This document shows positions 8,435 through 16,880 of a stretch of DNA of 64,000 bases, in pieces. The notes under the pieces were generated by a model that saw only the letters and a list, made by a program, of their open reading frames with translations, made no database searches and was not told the DNA's origin. The DNA is taken from contig NZ_CP038800.1 of assembly GCF_024400535.1 (NCBI RefSeq), forward strand, positions 1,674,001 through 1,738,000, read 5' to 3'. The translations under genes and the position numbers were made by a program. The stretch is from Treponema denticola. Lineage in GTDB: Bacteria; Spirochaetota; Spirochaetia; Treponematales; Treponemataceae. Position 1 is the stretch's first letter; each line of letters starts with the position of its first letter.

Positions 8435-9948
8435 GTATATTTGATAAAAATATTGATGCCTTAAAAAAAAATAATTATAAACTTGTTAAAGAAATAATAA
8501 GAGCCGAGGAAAAGTCCGACTACTCACAAACCGAGCTGTCAAAAACAGGCCTTACACTTCCAATATTAAAAAATGGAAAACATCTGCATTCGAAATATGA
8601 CCCTCTGAAAGAAGCTGAGCGTTTTTTTACCGGAAATGAAAATTTTGTTCTTTTTTGCGGTTTAGGCTCAGGTATTCATATAGAATATTTTTTAAATAAT
8701 TTTACAACAAAGGCTTGTGCAGTAACAGACACGGATTTTGCAAATTTAAAGGCTTTATTTAAAATAATAGATTTTTCAAGGATATTATCAAACCCTAATC
8801 TTTATTTTTTACCGCCATTAGAATCTGAAAATTTTGAGAGTGAATTTATAAATAATTATATTCCGATCCTGCATGGAAATTTAGAGGTAAAGCTTCTAAA
8901 GCCATGGGAAGATTTTTATAAAGAAAAAATACCTTATTTTCAGGCAAAGATAAAAAACTCCTTAGAAAAGATAAAGACGGATGTTTCAACTCAAGCCGTA
9001 TTTGGAAAGATTTGGATGCGTAATATCTTGCTTAATTTAAAAACAGCATCTCTTATCAATCCGAAAATGCCGAAGCTTGATTTAAATAAATCTGCATATA
9101 TCCTAGGAGCCGGACCTTCTCTTGAAAAAGCCTTAAATACTATAATCGATAAAAGAAGTTCATTATACCTTTTTGCTTCAGACACGGCATTTTCTGTTCT
9201 GGAAGCAGCAGGAATTGAAGCCGATTTTTTTGTAAGTATCGACCCTCAAAATATTTCTTATGCTCATTGCTTTAAACCCTTTACAAAAAATGTCATAGGT
9301 ATATTTGACCTTTGTGCAAACCCCATCCTTCCCCGTGAATTTTTACAAAACGGAAATAGTCTGTTTTTTACAAGCGGCTCCCATCCGTTTGCTCAATATG
9401 CAGCTCAAAGCTCCCCATTCCCCTACATGGAAACAGGAGGCGGCACAGTCGCTCTTGCGGCAAAATCTGCTGCTATTTCATTAGGATTTAAGGATATATA
9501 TTTTGCAGGCTTAGACTTTGCTTATACTGACGGCAAGGCCTATTCCAATGAAACCTATTTATCAAAACAATTTATAAAAACGGCTAACAGGTTTTCAAAT
9601 TTAGAGACAAAATTTTGTGATCTGATGTTTAGAACACCGGTAAAAAAAATTGAAAAAAACGGAAAAATAACTTATACAACAGAGCTATTGGAAGGCTATA
9701 AAAGTTTTTTTTACTCAAATGATGCCGCTCTAAATAAAAAACTTTGGGAAAAAAAAGATTTTTCAATTTTTCCATACAACGATTTTATCAAAAGCTTAAA
9801 ACAATCTTTGAAAACAAACAATCCCATGTTTAAAAGACTTTTTTTACCTTATTTTACATATTTAAGTAAAAAATTATCTAAAAATATATCGGATTTTGCC
9901 GATTTAGAACTTGTACTATCTGAAATTCTGGAGTATACTATAAACTAA
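8431..9948 (+). CDS. Maf/DUF115-family protein, putative flagellin glycosyltransferase (second of a pair)
   Basis: A 505-aa paralogue of the preceding gene. It starts 4 bases inside that gene (ATGA overlap). It repeats the YDPLKEAERFF element near residue 55, then has LGAGPSLEKAL near residue 227, LFASDTAFSVLEAAGIEADF, VSIDPQNISYAH, a METGGGTVA segment and IYFAGLDFAYTDGKAYSNE. This copy is the more canonical of the two and retains the GGGTVA and FAGLDFAY blocks typical of Maf proteins; the first copy has diverged there. Two copies in tandem may act on different flagellins or sugars, or one may assist the other. Function is inferred from family. Confidence 0.82.
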   Translation: MSIFDKNIDALKKNNYKLVKEIIRAEEKSDYSQTELSKTGLTLPILKNGKHLHSKYDPLKEAERFFTGNENFVLFCGLGSGIHIEYFLNNFTTKACAVTDTDFANLKALFKIIDFSRILSNPNLYFLPPLESENFESEFINNYIPILHGNLEVKLLKPWEDFYKEKIPYFQAKIKNSLEKIKTDVSTQAVFGKIWMRNILLNLKTASLINPKMPKLDLNKSAYILGAGPSLEKALNTIIDKRSSLYLFASDTAFSVLEAAGIEADFFVSIDPQNISYAHCFKPFTKNVIGIFDLCANPILPREFLQNGNSLFFTSGSHPFAQYAAQSSPFPYMETGGGTVALAAKSAAISLGFKDIYFAGLDFAYTDGKAYSNETYLSKQFIKTANRFSNLETKFCDLMFRTPVKKIEKNGKITYTTELLEGYKSFFYSNDAALNKKLWEKKDFSIFPYNDFIKSLKQSLKTNNPMFKRLFLPYFTYLSKKLSKNISDFADLELVLSEILEYTIN

Positions 9949-11429
9949 TGAAAAAGATGTATATTGGCATATATGCCGTAATTGCGCTATTAATTATATT
10001 GGGAACATTTTCGTGGTTTGTATTTGGAATCATAAAGGATTCCGATGCCGGTGCAGAGGAAGCTCGCTCAATTTTTGCTTACTTTGCAAAACAAATTATA
10101 GTTTCAGCCGAAAAAGAAAATTTTGCCGACAAAGCATATAATCAAAATTTATACTCCATCGCAGAAGAGCTGGAGCTTAAAGCCTTTATTATTTCAAAAG
10201 ACAATAAAAATATTGTAGTATCATGGCCTAAAAATTCCGAGCTTATCAGCTATGATGAACAAGGAAACTTTATTATCAGGCCAGACTCGTTATTTGTAAA
10301 AAATTTTAGCGGAAATATAAGCGTAAAAGCTATAAAGGATTATAATACGGACCTTATCTTAACGGCCTCTATTCCAACATTGAAATCCGGTATAATTTAT
10401 ATAAGACTTAGAAGTGCTTTTTTTATTATGCTGACAATAGTTCTTTTAACCGCAATAGTAATCTTGATTACAAATCTTTCAACTACATCCGAAAGAGTAT
10501 ATGCGGATATACCGGAGGTTAATAAAAAGACTTACGGTGATCAAACAAGCTTCTTTATAAAAAATGAAACGATAGATGAAGCCTCACCAAAAGATGAAGT
10601 CTATCCTGATATAAAAGAAGATGTATATTCGAATATTGAAAATACCTATAATGAAAATAACCGAGATTTTGATAGTTCAGGCGATAGTGAAGCTTTGAAG
10701 GCAGATAAGCCAGCCGAGCCGGACTATACGGATGATGATGTCTACAGCCTTGAAGACCTAGATAACCTAAGTATTACCAAACATTTCCCCTATGAATCAG
10801 GAGTAGAACCAATACCGGACGACAAAAAAAATATTACATATATAAGCTCCGATTCGGATGAATATACTGAGTTAAAAAACACCAAAAAAAACTCTGTACC
10901 GAATACAGGAAATACCGATATAGACAAGGTTCGAGGCCTTTATTCACCTATTACGGGAATAAGCTGGCAAGAATATCTGCCTGAATATCTGGAATCGGAA
11001 CTACGAAGAGCTGCATCATCCGAACAGGACATAGCCTTAGTTATTATGAAGCTCAAGGATTTTACTCTCGAAAGTCTAATAGGAAAAAAGATTGCAGCCC
11101 TTTTGATCGATTTTATAAAATTTAGAGATATGATTTTTGAATTCGATGAAAACGGATTCGCGGCTATTCTTCAAGACACCAACTTAGATGAGGCTATGAA
11201 AAAAGCGGAGGAAATATATAAAGGCACTAAAAGCATATTAAACGAATATGATATCTCTGAACCGGTTTCGATAGGTATCACAACAAGAACCTCCCGTCTT
11301 ATTTCTTCAGGAAGAATGATTGAAGAAGCTCAAGCAGCGGTAAACCGTGCTATAAATAATAATGAAGATCCAATAGTTGCCTTTAGGGTAAATCCTGAAA
11401 AATACAGGGAATTTATTTCGGATAATTAA
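9948..11429 (+). CDS. Membrane protein with degenerate GGDEF-like C-terminal domain
   Basis: The 493-aa protein has a membrane segment at residues 5-27, an extracytoplasmic region of about 125 residues, a second membrane segment near 155-177, an acidic linker rich in Asp, Glu and Tyr (about 190-310), and a C-terminal domain of about 160 residues starting at YSPITGISWQEYLPEYLESE. That domain has the order of a GGDEF fold: opening helix, ALVIMKLKDF strand, FEFDENGFAAIL where the GGDEF loop should be, and PVSIGITTR near residue 445, the counterpart of VTxSxGxA. The GG(D/E)EF loop is missing, so it is unlikely to make cyclic di-GMP; it may be a receptor or structural remnant. It begins on the stop codon of the second Maf-like gene. 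Confidence 0.75.
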   Translation: MKKMYIGIYAVIALLIILGTFSWFVFGIIKDSDAGAEEARSIFAYFAKQIIVSAEKENFADKAYNQNLYSIAEELELKAFIISKDNKNIVVSWPKNSELISYDEQGNFIIRPDSLFVKNFSGNISVKAIKDYNTDLILTASIPTLKSGIIYIRLRSAFFIMLTIVLLTAIVILITNLSTTSERVYADIPEVNKKTYGDQTSFFIKNETIDEASPKDEVYPDIKEDVYSNIENTYNENNRDFDSSGDSEALKADKPAEPDYTDDDVYSLEDLDNLSITKHFPYESGVEPIPDDKKNITYISSDSDEYTELKNTKKNSVPNTGNTDIDKVRGLYSPITGISWQEYLPEYLESELRRAASSEQDIALVIMKLKDFTLESLIGKKIAALLIDFIKFRDMIFEFDENGFAAILQDTNLDEAMKKAEEIYKGTKSILNEYDISEPVSIGITTRTSRLISSGRMIEEAQAAVNRAINNNEDPIVAFRVNPEKYREFISDN

Positions 11430-11511
11430 GGTTAATCATGTACCTGTTAACCAAAATACAATTAAAACGAACTTAAAAAAATCTCAAATCATCAGTGAAA
11501 AATAAGAATGG

Positions 11512-11841
11512 TCATAAATCTTTACCGTTTTTTTCCAGTAAATTACCTATATTTCTGCGGGCATAGATAACACGTGCAATTGTTATTGTTTTTTCCTTTT
11601 CATGTACCCAATAAAATATAAAGTAATTTTTAACCAATAATTTACGATATTCATGTATTAGAGGTTTTATGGGTGTGTAACAAGGGGCAGAATAAGGAAA
11701 ATCTTTAAGTAAATCAACTTGCTTAATAATTTCATGCAGTAAATTCTCGGCAGCTTTTTGATTTTGTAAGGAGTGAGCAATATAACCTATAATTTCTTTT
11801 AAATCATCAAGAGCTGACGGCAGATATTCAATTTTATACAT
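11512..11841 (-). CDS. ParE/RelE-superfamily toxin
   Basis: A 109-aa protein with the compact ParE/RelE fold pattern: IEYLPSALDDLKEIIGYI at the start, two helices, then HEYRKLLVKNYFIFYWV and a closing ITIARVIYARRNI. The EYR...Y.I.Y.V and V.YARR segments are those of ParE-type toxins, which act on gyrase, whereas RelE members cleave ribosome-bound mRNA; sequence alone does not separate these. The start codon overlaps the antitoxin stop (TAATG), the usual antitoxin-first order. The toxin appears intact. Confidence 0.88.
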   Translation of the reverse strand: MYKIEYLPSALDDLKEIIGYIAHSLQNQKAAENLLHEIIKQVDLLKDFPYSAPCYTPIKPLIHEYRKLLVKNYFIFYWVHEKEKTITIARVIYARRNIGNLLEKNGKDL

Positions 11842-12107
11842 TATTCACTAATAAGCTTTTGAATTTCTTCAAATACATCTTTTGATGAAAAACGTTTTCC
11901 TGTTAAAGAAGCTTGTTTTTCAGCTTCCTGTAATTTAGAATAAATATCGCTTTCAAATCTCATATCTTCAAAAGTTTCCATACTCATTACAACCATATCA
12001 CCGTAGCCATTTTTAGTTAAAAATACCGGTTGTTGACTTTGATGTACAATCTTTGAAATATCGGCAAAATTATTACGCAGATCTGAAACAGGCCGTATTG
12101 TATTCAT
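11841..12107 (-). CDS. Phd/YefM-family antitoxin
   Basis: An 88-aa protein with the Phd/YefM DNA-binding start: IRPVSDLRNNFADI, then QPVFLTKNGYGDMVVMSMETFEDM, a pattern shared by this antitoxin family. The N-terminal domain binds the operator as a dimer and the C-terminal helix (EKQASLTGKRFSSKDVF) would neutralise the toxin. A GGGAGG ribosome binding site lies upstream. It is first in the two-gene operon, behind a 20-base perfect palindrome that overlaps the promoter. Confidence 0.88.
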   Translation of the reverse strand: MNTIRPVSDLRNNFADISKIVHQSQQPVFLTKNGYGDMVVMSMETFEDMRFESDIYSKLQEAEKQASLTGKRFSSKDVFEEIQKLISE

Positions 12108-12127
12108 AGCAAACCTCCCATACTTAA

Positions 12128-12147
12128 TTTATCATAATTATGATAAA
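12128..12147. promoter_or_regulatory. Palindromic operator in the toxin-antitoxin promoter
   Basis: A perfect 20-base palindrome, TTTATCAT-AATT-ATGATAAA, lies 20 bases upstream of the antitoxin start. On the minus strand it falls between a TTGAAA -35-like box and a TAAATT -10-like box 17 bases apart. This is where Phd/YefM repressors bind, so autoregulation is the natural reading. Confidence 0.65.
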
Positions 12148-12169
12148 ATTTCAATAACTGCGTCTTTCC

Positions 12170-13534
12170 TTACTCCTTTTTAACCAGCTCGCCCCGCTCT
12201 TCAAGTTCAGTTAAAATGTTAGCATAGGTTTTTTCGTCGATTTTATAGCGGAGGCGGTAGAGGATGTAGCTGCCGACTATACAAAAAAGAGGAAAGACGA
12301 GCATGGCTGTCTTCATCATTAAAAGGCCTTCCTTTGTAACCTCGGCCGCGGATGAGGCTTCTTTAATTCCTGAAAGAATGACGACTGCACTTACGATGCC
12401 GTTTCCGATAGCTCCTGAAAGTTTATTGATAAAGGGCTGAATCGAAAACGAAATGCTGTCATTCCGTTTGCCCAATTTCCAATGGCCATAGTCAACACAG
12501 TCGGCAAGGAACATGAGCATCATAAGCTGAATAAAGGCCTGTCCCACAAAGATAAGAACTCCCGAAATACCGATAAAAAACATAGTATTTGTAGGAGCAA
12601 AAAAGAAGATGGTGTAACCGGCCAAAACCATTATTGTCGAAGCCGTATAAATTTTTTGTCTTACAAAAAATTTACTTAAAACCGGAAAAATAATCAGGGC
12701 CGAAATTTGGGAAAGGCCTAGGATAATTGCAAAGACTGAATACATGCTTTCATCGCCGTAGGCATACTTAAAAAAGTAAAGTCCGAAGCCCGTCGTGGTC
12801 ATATAGCCTATCATAAAAAGAGTCATGGCTATAGCAGTTAAAAGGAGTTGGTCGTTTTTTACTATAACGCTCAAAAGCTCTTTAAGGGAGGTATGTTTTT
12901 GAGGCTTTGTTATTTTAGGTTCTTTTACGCCGATTAAGGTTATAATTTGACCGAACCACATAATTACAGTAACCATAATTGCAAAGAAAAAATATCCCTT
13001 TGCAAGGCTTCCTGTCTTATTACCCCATGCGGTTGTAATGGGAACTATGCCGGCAACAACAAAGAAAAGCCCCACATTTGCGCAAATACGGGCAATAGAT
13101 CCTATTTTTTCTCTTTCCTTTTGATCCACACTTAAAGAAGGAAGCATTGACCAATAGCTTATATCGTTTGTGGTAAAAGCAATGCCCCATAAAAGATAGA
13201 TAATGCCGAAGAAGACAGCATAGGCACCTCCCTTAATCCCAAAATCCGTAAAAAGAAGGATCGTAAAAATCCCTGAGGTCAAGGCTCCGAAGGCTATCCA
13301 AGGCTTAAATTTTCCGTACTTGGTTTTGGTATTATCGACTATCAGACCCATAATCGGATCATTACAGGCATCAAAAATGCGGGCTGCAAGAACAATAACC
13401 GTAATACTCCACAATACATTTGTAGGAACATAAATTACATCGGTCATGTAAAAAATAAGGTACATGCTTATCAAAGAGTACACCATATCTCGGCCTATAG
13501 TTCCAAGGCCGAAAGTCCATCTGTTTTGTTTCAT
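12170..13534 (-). CDS. GPH-family sugar:cation symporter (melibiose-carrier type)
   Basis: The 454-aa protein has about 12 membrane segments and the hallmarks of glycoside-pentoside-hexuronide symporters: FGLGTIGRDMVYSLISMYL at the start, FDACNDPIMGLIVDNT near residue 55 (the conserved NDPxxG..xD motif that binds the coupling cation), and KYGKFKPWI immediately after. These import a sugar with Na+, Li+ or H+. The alpha-galactosidase gene lies 1 base upstream in the same direction, so the likely substrate is melibiose or another alpha-galactoside. Codon use in this pair looks somewhat richer in G and C than the neighbours, which is consistent with transfer but not proof. Confidence 0.92.
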   Translation of the reverse strand: MKQNRWTFGLGTIGRDMVYSLISMYLIFYMTDVIYVPTNVLWSITVIVLAARIFDACNDPIMGLIVDNTKTKYGKFKPWIAFGALTSGIFTILLFTDFGIKGGAYAVFFGIIYLLWGIAFTTNDISYWSMLPSLSVDQKEREKIGSIARICANVGLFFVVAGIVPITTAWGNKTGSLAKGYFFFAIMVTVIMWFGQIITLIGVKEPKITKPQKHTSLKELLSVIVKNDQLLLTAIAMTLFMIGYMTTTGFGLYFFKYAYGDESMYSVFAIILGLSQISALIIFPVLSKFFVRQKIYTASTIMVLAGYTIFFFAPTNTMFFIGISGVLIFVGQAFIQLMMLMFLADCVDYGHWKLGKRNDSISFSIQPFINKLSGAIGNGIVSAVVILSGIKEASSAAEVTKEGLLMMKTAMLVFPLFCIVGSYILYRLRYKIDEKTYANILTELEERGELVKKE

Positions 13535-13535
13535 T

Positions 13536-15845
13536 TTAAATGACCTCCTTTGTTACAAATAAACAGGAACCGAAATCTCCCCAAAGATGAGTCTTATCAT
13601 TATAATAAGTGCCCATAAACTGATTATTTAAAAGAATACCGTAGTCCAATAGCTTTCCTGAGGCTCGATATTTTTCTACACAATCTAAAAGAGCATAATA
13701 CTTGTTTACCGTTCTTAAAACAAGCCCCTCAGGGTTTAAAGAAATGGACAGCACATGCTTAATCAAGCCTCCGAAACGCTTTATATAGAGGCTTTGAGGT
13801 TTTGTTTCAACATCGTATAAGGCATTTTTCTTCATTCCCTTAACTTTTAAAATACTGTGCCCGTCGGCAGTCCGTGCCTTCATCTGAAAAAGGCCTGATA
13901 CGGCAGTCCTGCCGTCAGAACATTGCCAATGTCTCTGATTATCTTTATGAGTACCTATAACCGAAAAAGAACCGAACTGAAAAATTTTTCTGTATTTTTT
14001 ATAAAAAGAAATTTGTTCTTTTATTTCTTTTTTTTCGGCATGGGTTAAAAATTTTAAATCCAATTCATAACCTAAGACCCCGAAACAGGCGGTATTAAAG
14101 CGGGTACTCAAGGAGGTTTGCCTTAGGGTCTGCTGATGAGGCGAGGCCGAAATATGGGCTCCCATAGCCGAAAGAGGATATAGGAGACTTAAAGCGCTTT
14201 GTATTTCCTGCCTTTCCACAGGGTCGGTATTATCCGAAGTCCATATCTGGGGAGAAAAGCAAAGCATTCCAAGATCAAAGCGGTTTCCTCCTGAGGAACA
14301 GCTTTCAAGCAGGATATGAGGACGGGGAGAAAAAATCCTCGTTAGGACTTCATAAAGGCCTAAAATATAACGGTGATAAAACTCTCCTTGATTTTTTAAA
14401 GAAGGAGAAAAAGCTGCCGATATGTAACGGTTCATATCCCATTTTACATAAGAGACATCCGCCTCATCTAAAATCCGTGAAACATTTTCAACTATATAAT
14501 CCCTCACTTCTTTAAGACAAAGGTCAAGGACGAGCTGGTGTCTTCCTCTGACCGGCTCCCTGAAAGGCTCTTTTAGGGCCCATTCGGGATGAGAACGGAA
14601 TAAATCGCTGTCCTCGTTTACCATTTCAGGCTCAAACCAAAGCCCGAAGTCAAGTCCGATTTTTCGCACCTTATCGGCAAGTTTTTTAATTCCTCCGGGA
14701 AGCTTTTTTGTATTTACCCGATAGTCTCCTAGGCCTGCACTATCGTTATTCCGGTCTCCGAACCAGCCGTCATCAAGCACAAAAAGCTCAAGCCCCAGCT
14801 TTTTTGCCTGACGGGCAGAGCGTAAAAGGCTTCGGCGGTTAAACTTAAAAAAATCGGCCTCCCAATTGTTTATTAAAACAGGCCTTTCTTTTTCTTTCCA
14901 TTCACCCCTTACAATGCACTTATTTATAAAGCCGTGCATATTTGAACGAAGCCCGTTAAATCCCATATCGGAAAAAGAAAGAAGAGCCTCGGGGGTTTCA
15001 AAGCTTTCACCTTTTTTTAAATCCCAAGAAAAACAATGAGGACTTATCCCGATACCGATGCGGATTAAGTCCAAATGACTCTTTTGAACAAAGCCTAAAT
15101 GATTGCCGCTGTAGATAATGTTAAACCCGTAGACCTCTCCCCTATTCTCCTCTGCTCCGTGAGCTGCAACAAGAAAGCCCGGATTGTGACGGTTAGAGCT
15201 TGCTCCGGTTGTAGACTCGTTTACCCACATCCCATAGGAAATTTCTTTTTTGTGGAGATGAGCTTCTTTAATCCAGCTCCCGTCAAGGGTGAACATATCA
15301 AAGCCCCTGTCCGGAAGATCTATCATCATACTCATAAGGCGGCGTATTTCCAAGGCTTTTTCATTATTATTTGTCAAGACAGCACGCCTTGTTATAAGAT
15401 TAAAGGAGGGAAACACCGTATAGTAGAGTGCAAGACCAACATCGTTTATATCTTTTAAATTTATGATAAGGGTTTCGGCGTCTCCATCTCCGTCAATTGC
15501 GGAAGGAAGGGACTGCATAGGTTTCGAGCCCTTTTCTATCTTATGGGATTGATAAACAAAGTCATGCGTAAAAGAAGAATCGGGCATTCTTATTTCGCAA
15601 GGAGAATAACGGTAGTCTCCTCTGCCGTTTCCCGACCATTGCAAGGGGATATTATCAAGCACATAGAGGGGGTCTTTTTCGTCATAGCAAACGGAAGAAC
15701 CTGTCTGTGCAGTTCTTTTTACAAGGAGCCCCTGTATATCGCCTCTTTCCATCTTTTTACCGTAATGCACGGTTTCCAAGTGGCCGTAGGGACTTATACG
15801 GAACCAATAACTTGAGTTCTCGGTTTCCAGATAAAAAAACATCAT
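13536..15845 (-). CDS. GH36 alpha-galactosidase
   Basis: The enzyme releases terminal alpha-linked galactose from melibiose, raffinose and similar sugars with retention of configuration. The 769-aa length is normal for the GH36 group I enzymes. Seen in order are an N-terminal beta-sandwich, LFVLDDGWFGDRNND near residue 350, GLWFEPEMV, the nucleophile Asp in YVKWDMNR (about residue 470), and the acid/base Asp in IWTSDNTDPVER (about 540) after the LLESCSSGGNRFD block. There is no signal peptide, so it acts in the cytoplasm on sugar brought in by the adjacent symporter. The start is placed at ATG 15845; a second ATG follows at once, and the ribosome binding site is weak. Confidence 0.95.
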   Translation of the reverse strand: MMFFYLETENSSYWFRISPYGHLETVHYGKKMERGDIQGLLVKRTAQTGSSVCYDEKDPLYVLDNIPLQWSGNGRGDYRYSPCEIRMPDSSFTHDFVYQSHKIEKGSKPMQSLPSAIDGDGDAETLIINLKDINDVGLALYYTVFPSFNLITRRAVLTNNNEKALEIRRLMSMMIDLPDRGFDMFTLDGSWIKEAHLHKKEISYGMWVNESTTGASSNRHNPGFLVAAHGAEENRGEVYGFNIIYSGNHLGFVQKSHLDLIRIGIGISPHCFSWDLKKGESFETPEALLSFSDMGFNGLRSNMHGFINKCIVRGEWKEKERPVLINNWEADFFKFNRRSLLRSARQAKKLGLELFVLDDGWFGDRNNDSAGLGDYRVNTKKLPGGIKKLADKVRKIGLDFGLWFEPEMVNEDSDLFRSHPEWALKEPFREPVRGRHQLVLDLCLKEVRDYIVENVSRILDEADVSYVKWDMNRYISAAFSPSLKNQGEFYHRYILGLYEVLTRIFSPRPHILLESCSSGGNRFDLGMLCFSPQIWTSDNTDPVERQEIQSALSLLYPLSAMGAHISASPHQQTLRQTSLSTRFNTACFGVLGYELDLKFLTHAEKKEIKEQISFYKKYRKIFQFGSFSVIGTHKDNQRHWQCSDGRTAVSGLFQMKARTADGHSILKVKGMKKNALYDVETKPQSLYIKRFGGLIKHVLSISLNPEGLVLRTVNKYYALLDCVEKYRASGKLLDYGILLNNQFMGTYYNDKTHLWGDFGSCLFVTKEVI

Positions 15846-15870
15846 CTTCAAATTGAATCATAGCCCAAAT

Positions 15871-15899
15871 AGTATAGCATAATTTTTAAGGATATGCAA
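15871..15899 (-). promoter_or_regulatory. Sigma70-type promoter of the alpha-galactosidase operon
   Basis: On the minus strand TTGCAT (15899-15894), a 17-base spacer, TATACT (15876-15871). No clear operator palindrome or catabolite site was recognised around it. Confidence 0.6.
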
Positions 15900-15927
15900 A
15901 GTAAATTTAATCAATTCACTTACTCAA

Positions 15928-15956
15928 TTGACAGACCTGCCAAAATAATTTAAAAT
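15928..15956 (+). promoter_or_regulatory. Sigma70-type promoter of the split secreted-protein gene
   Basis: TTGACA at 15928-15933, a 17-base spacer and TAAAAT at 15951-15956. The ATG at 15968 is about 5 bases after the expected start of transcription, so the mRNA would be almost leaderless. Confidence 0.6.
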
Positions 15957-15967
15957 TGATTTTAGGT

Positions 15968-16880
15968 ATGAAATTAAAAAAGCTTTTTTTTATAATTTTT
16001 ATTCTCGTCAGCCTTACAAGAGCTGCAGCAAATACCTATGAAATAAAAAACATAAGAGCACAAACGGAAATCGAAACCGAGTTAAGCTATCCCTTAAATT
16101 TTAATATTTCTATATCACATTTTTTAAGATTTTACAAGGAAAATTCGGATTCAAAATACACGGAACTTGAGTTTAAGGCCTCATTAAAACCGGCAAATAT
16201 TTTGGGAGATTTTAATTTAAAATTAACCTATATTCCTTTTGTAAATTTTATTGCAAGTACAACTTTAGGTACAGGCTGGGCCTACTCCAGCCTAAATTTT
16301 TACGGTATTGCAGAAAATCAAAATGTCAATAATTTGCAAGTTATCAAGCCTCTGTATTTTTCAAAGTTTTTTTTTAAAAGCTCAAGGCGGGATTGAGCTT
16401 TATTTTGATCTAAACTCCCAAATAGAAAGTGAATGGGCAAATCTTATCTTAAAAACCTCTCATATTATAAATTATATGGCTCTTATTCCTTCAAAAAATA
16501 CCGAGTTTTGGTTTTTCGATAATGATGATGGTGAAAACAGAAACGGAGCCCGTTATACCGGAACATACTCGATAGAATACAATATGCCTCTTTACTTAAA
16601 CACGATAAGAGTAGAGCTTATAAGCCATAAAAACCTATATAAACCCCTTCCCTTTACTAAAAATAAGGCCGAACAATTATGGACTTTTGAATTAAAGAAT
16701 GAACTATTGTTTAAAGCCTCCGAAAAAACACGCATAAAACTTCAAGCAGTATGGAAGACAGCTCCAATCTATTATAATTACAAAGATGAAGCTCATTTTA
16801 CGCAAAAAATAATCAATTCAAAAAAGAAGATAGGTATGTTTTTTGAGGCCGTTGCAATCAGTCTTATATTTAAACTATAG
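15968..16880 (+). pseudogene. Secreted barrel-like protein gene split by a one-base shift in a T9 run (possibly phase-variable)
   Basis: The first frame starts at 15968 with a signal peptide (hydrophobic core from about residue 4, ending near AAA-N) and reads to a stop at 16394-16396. The second frame continues without a gap to 16880. The switch fits the T9 run at 16367-16375: with eight T the two frames join as FSKFFLKAQGGIEL to give one 303-aa protein. Alternating amphipathic strands and the terminal Phe-Lys-Leu suggest a small outer-membrane beta-barrel, but no family was recognised. The shift could be a decayed gene, an OFF phase of slipped-strand variation, or a sequencing error. The TTG at 15956 is rejected as start because it lies in the -10 box. 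Confidence 0.7.

Noticed and set aside
11430-11452. GGTTAA/TTAACC pairing after the GGDEF-like gene
   Set aside because: Short stem with no T tract; a terminator call is not supported.
15099-15815. Plus-strand frames inside the alpha-galactosidase
   Set aside because: They are antisense to a well-supported enzyme and have no motifs.
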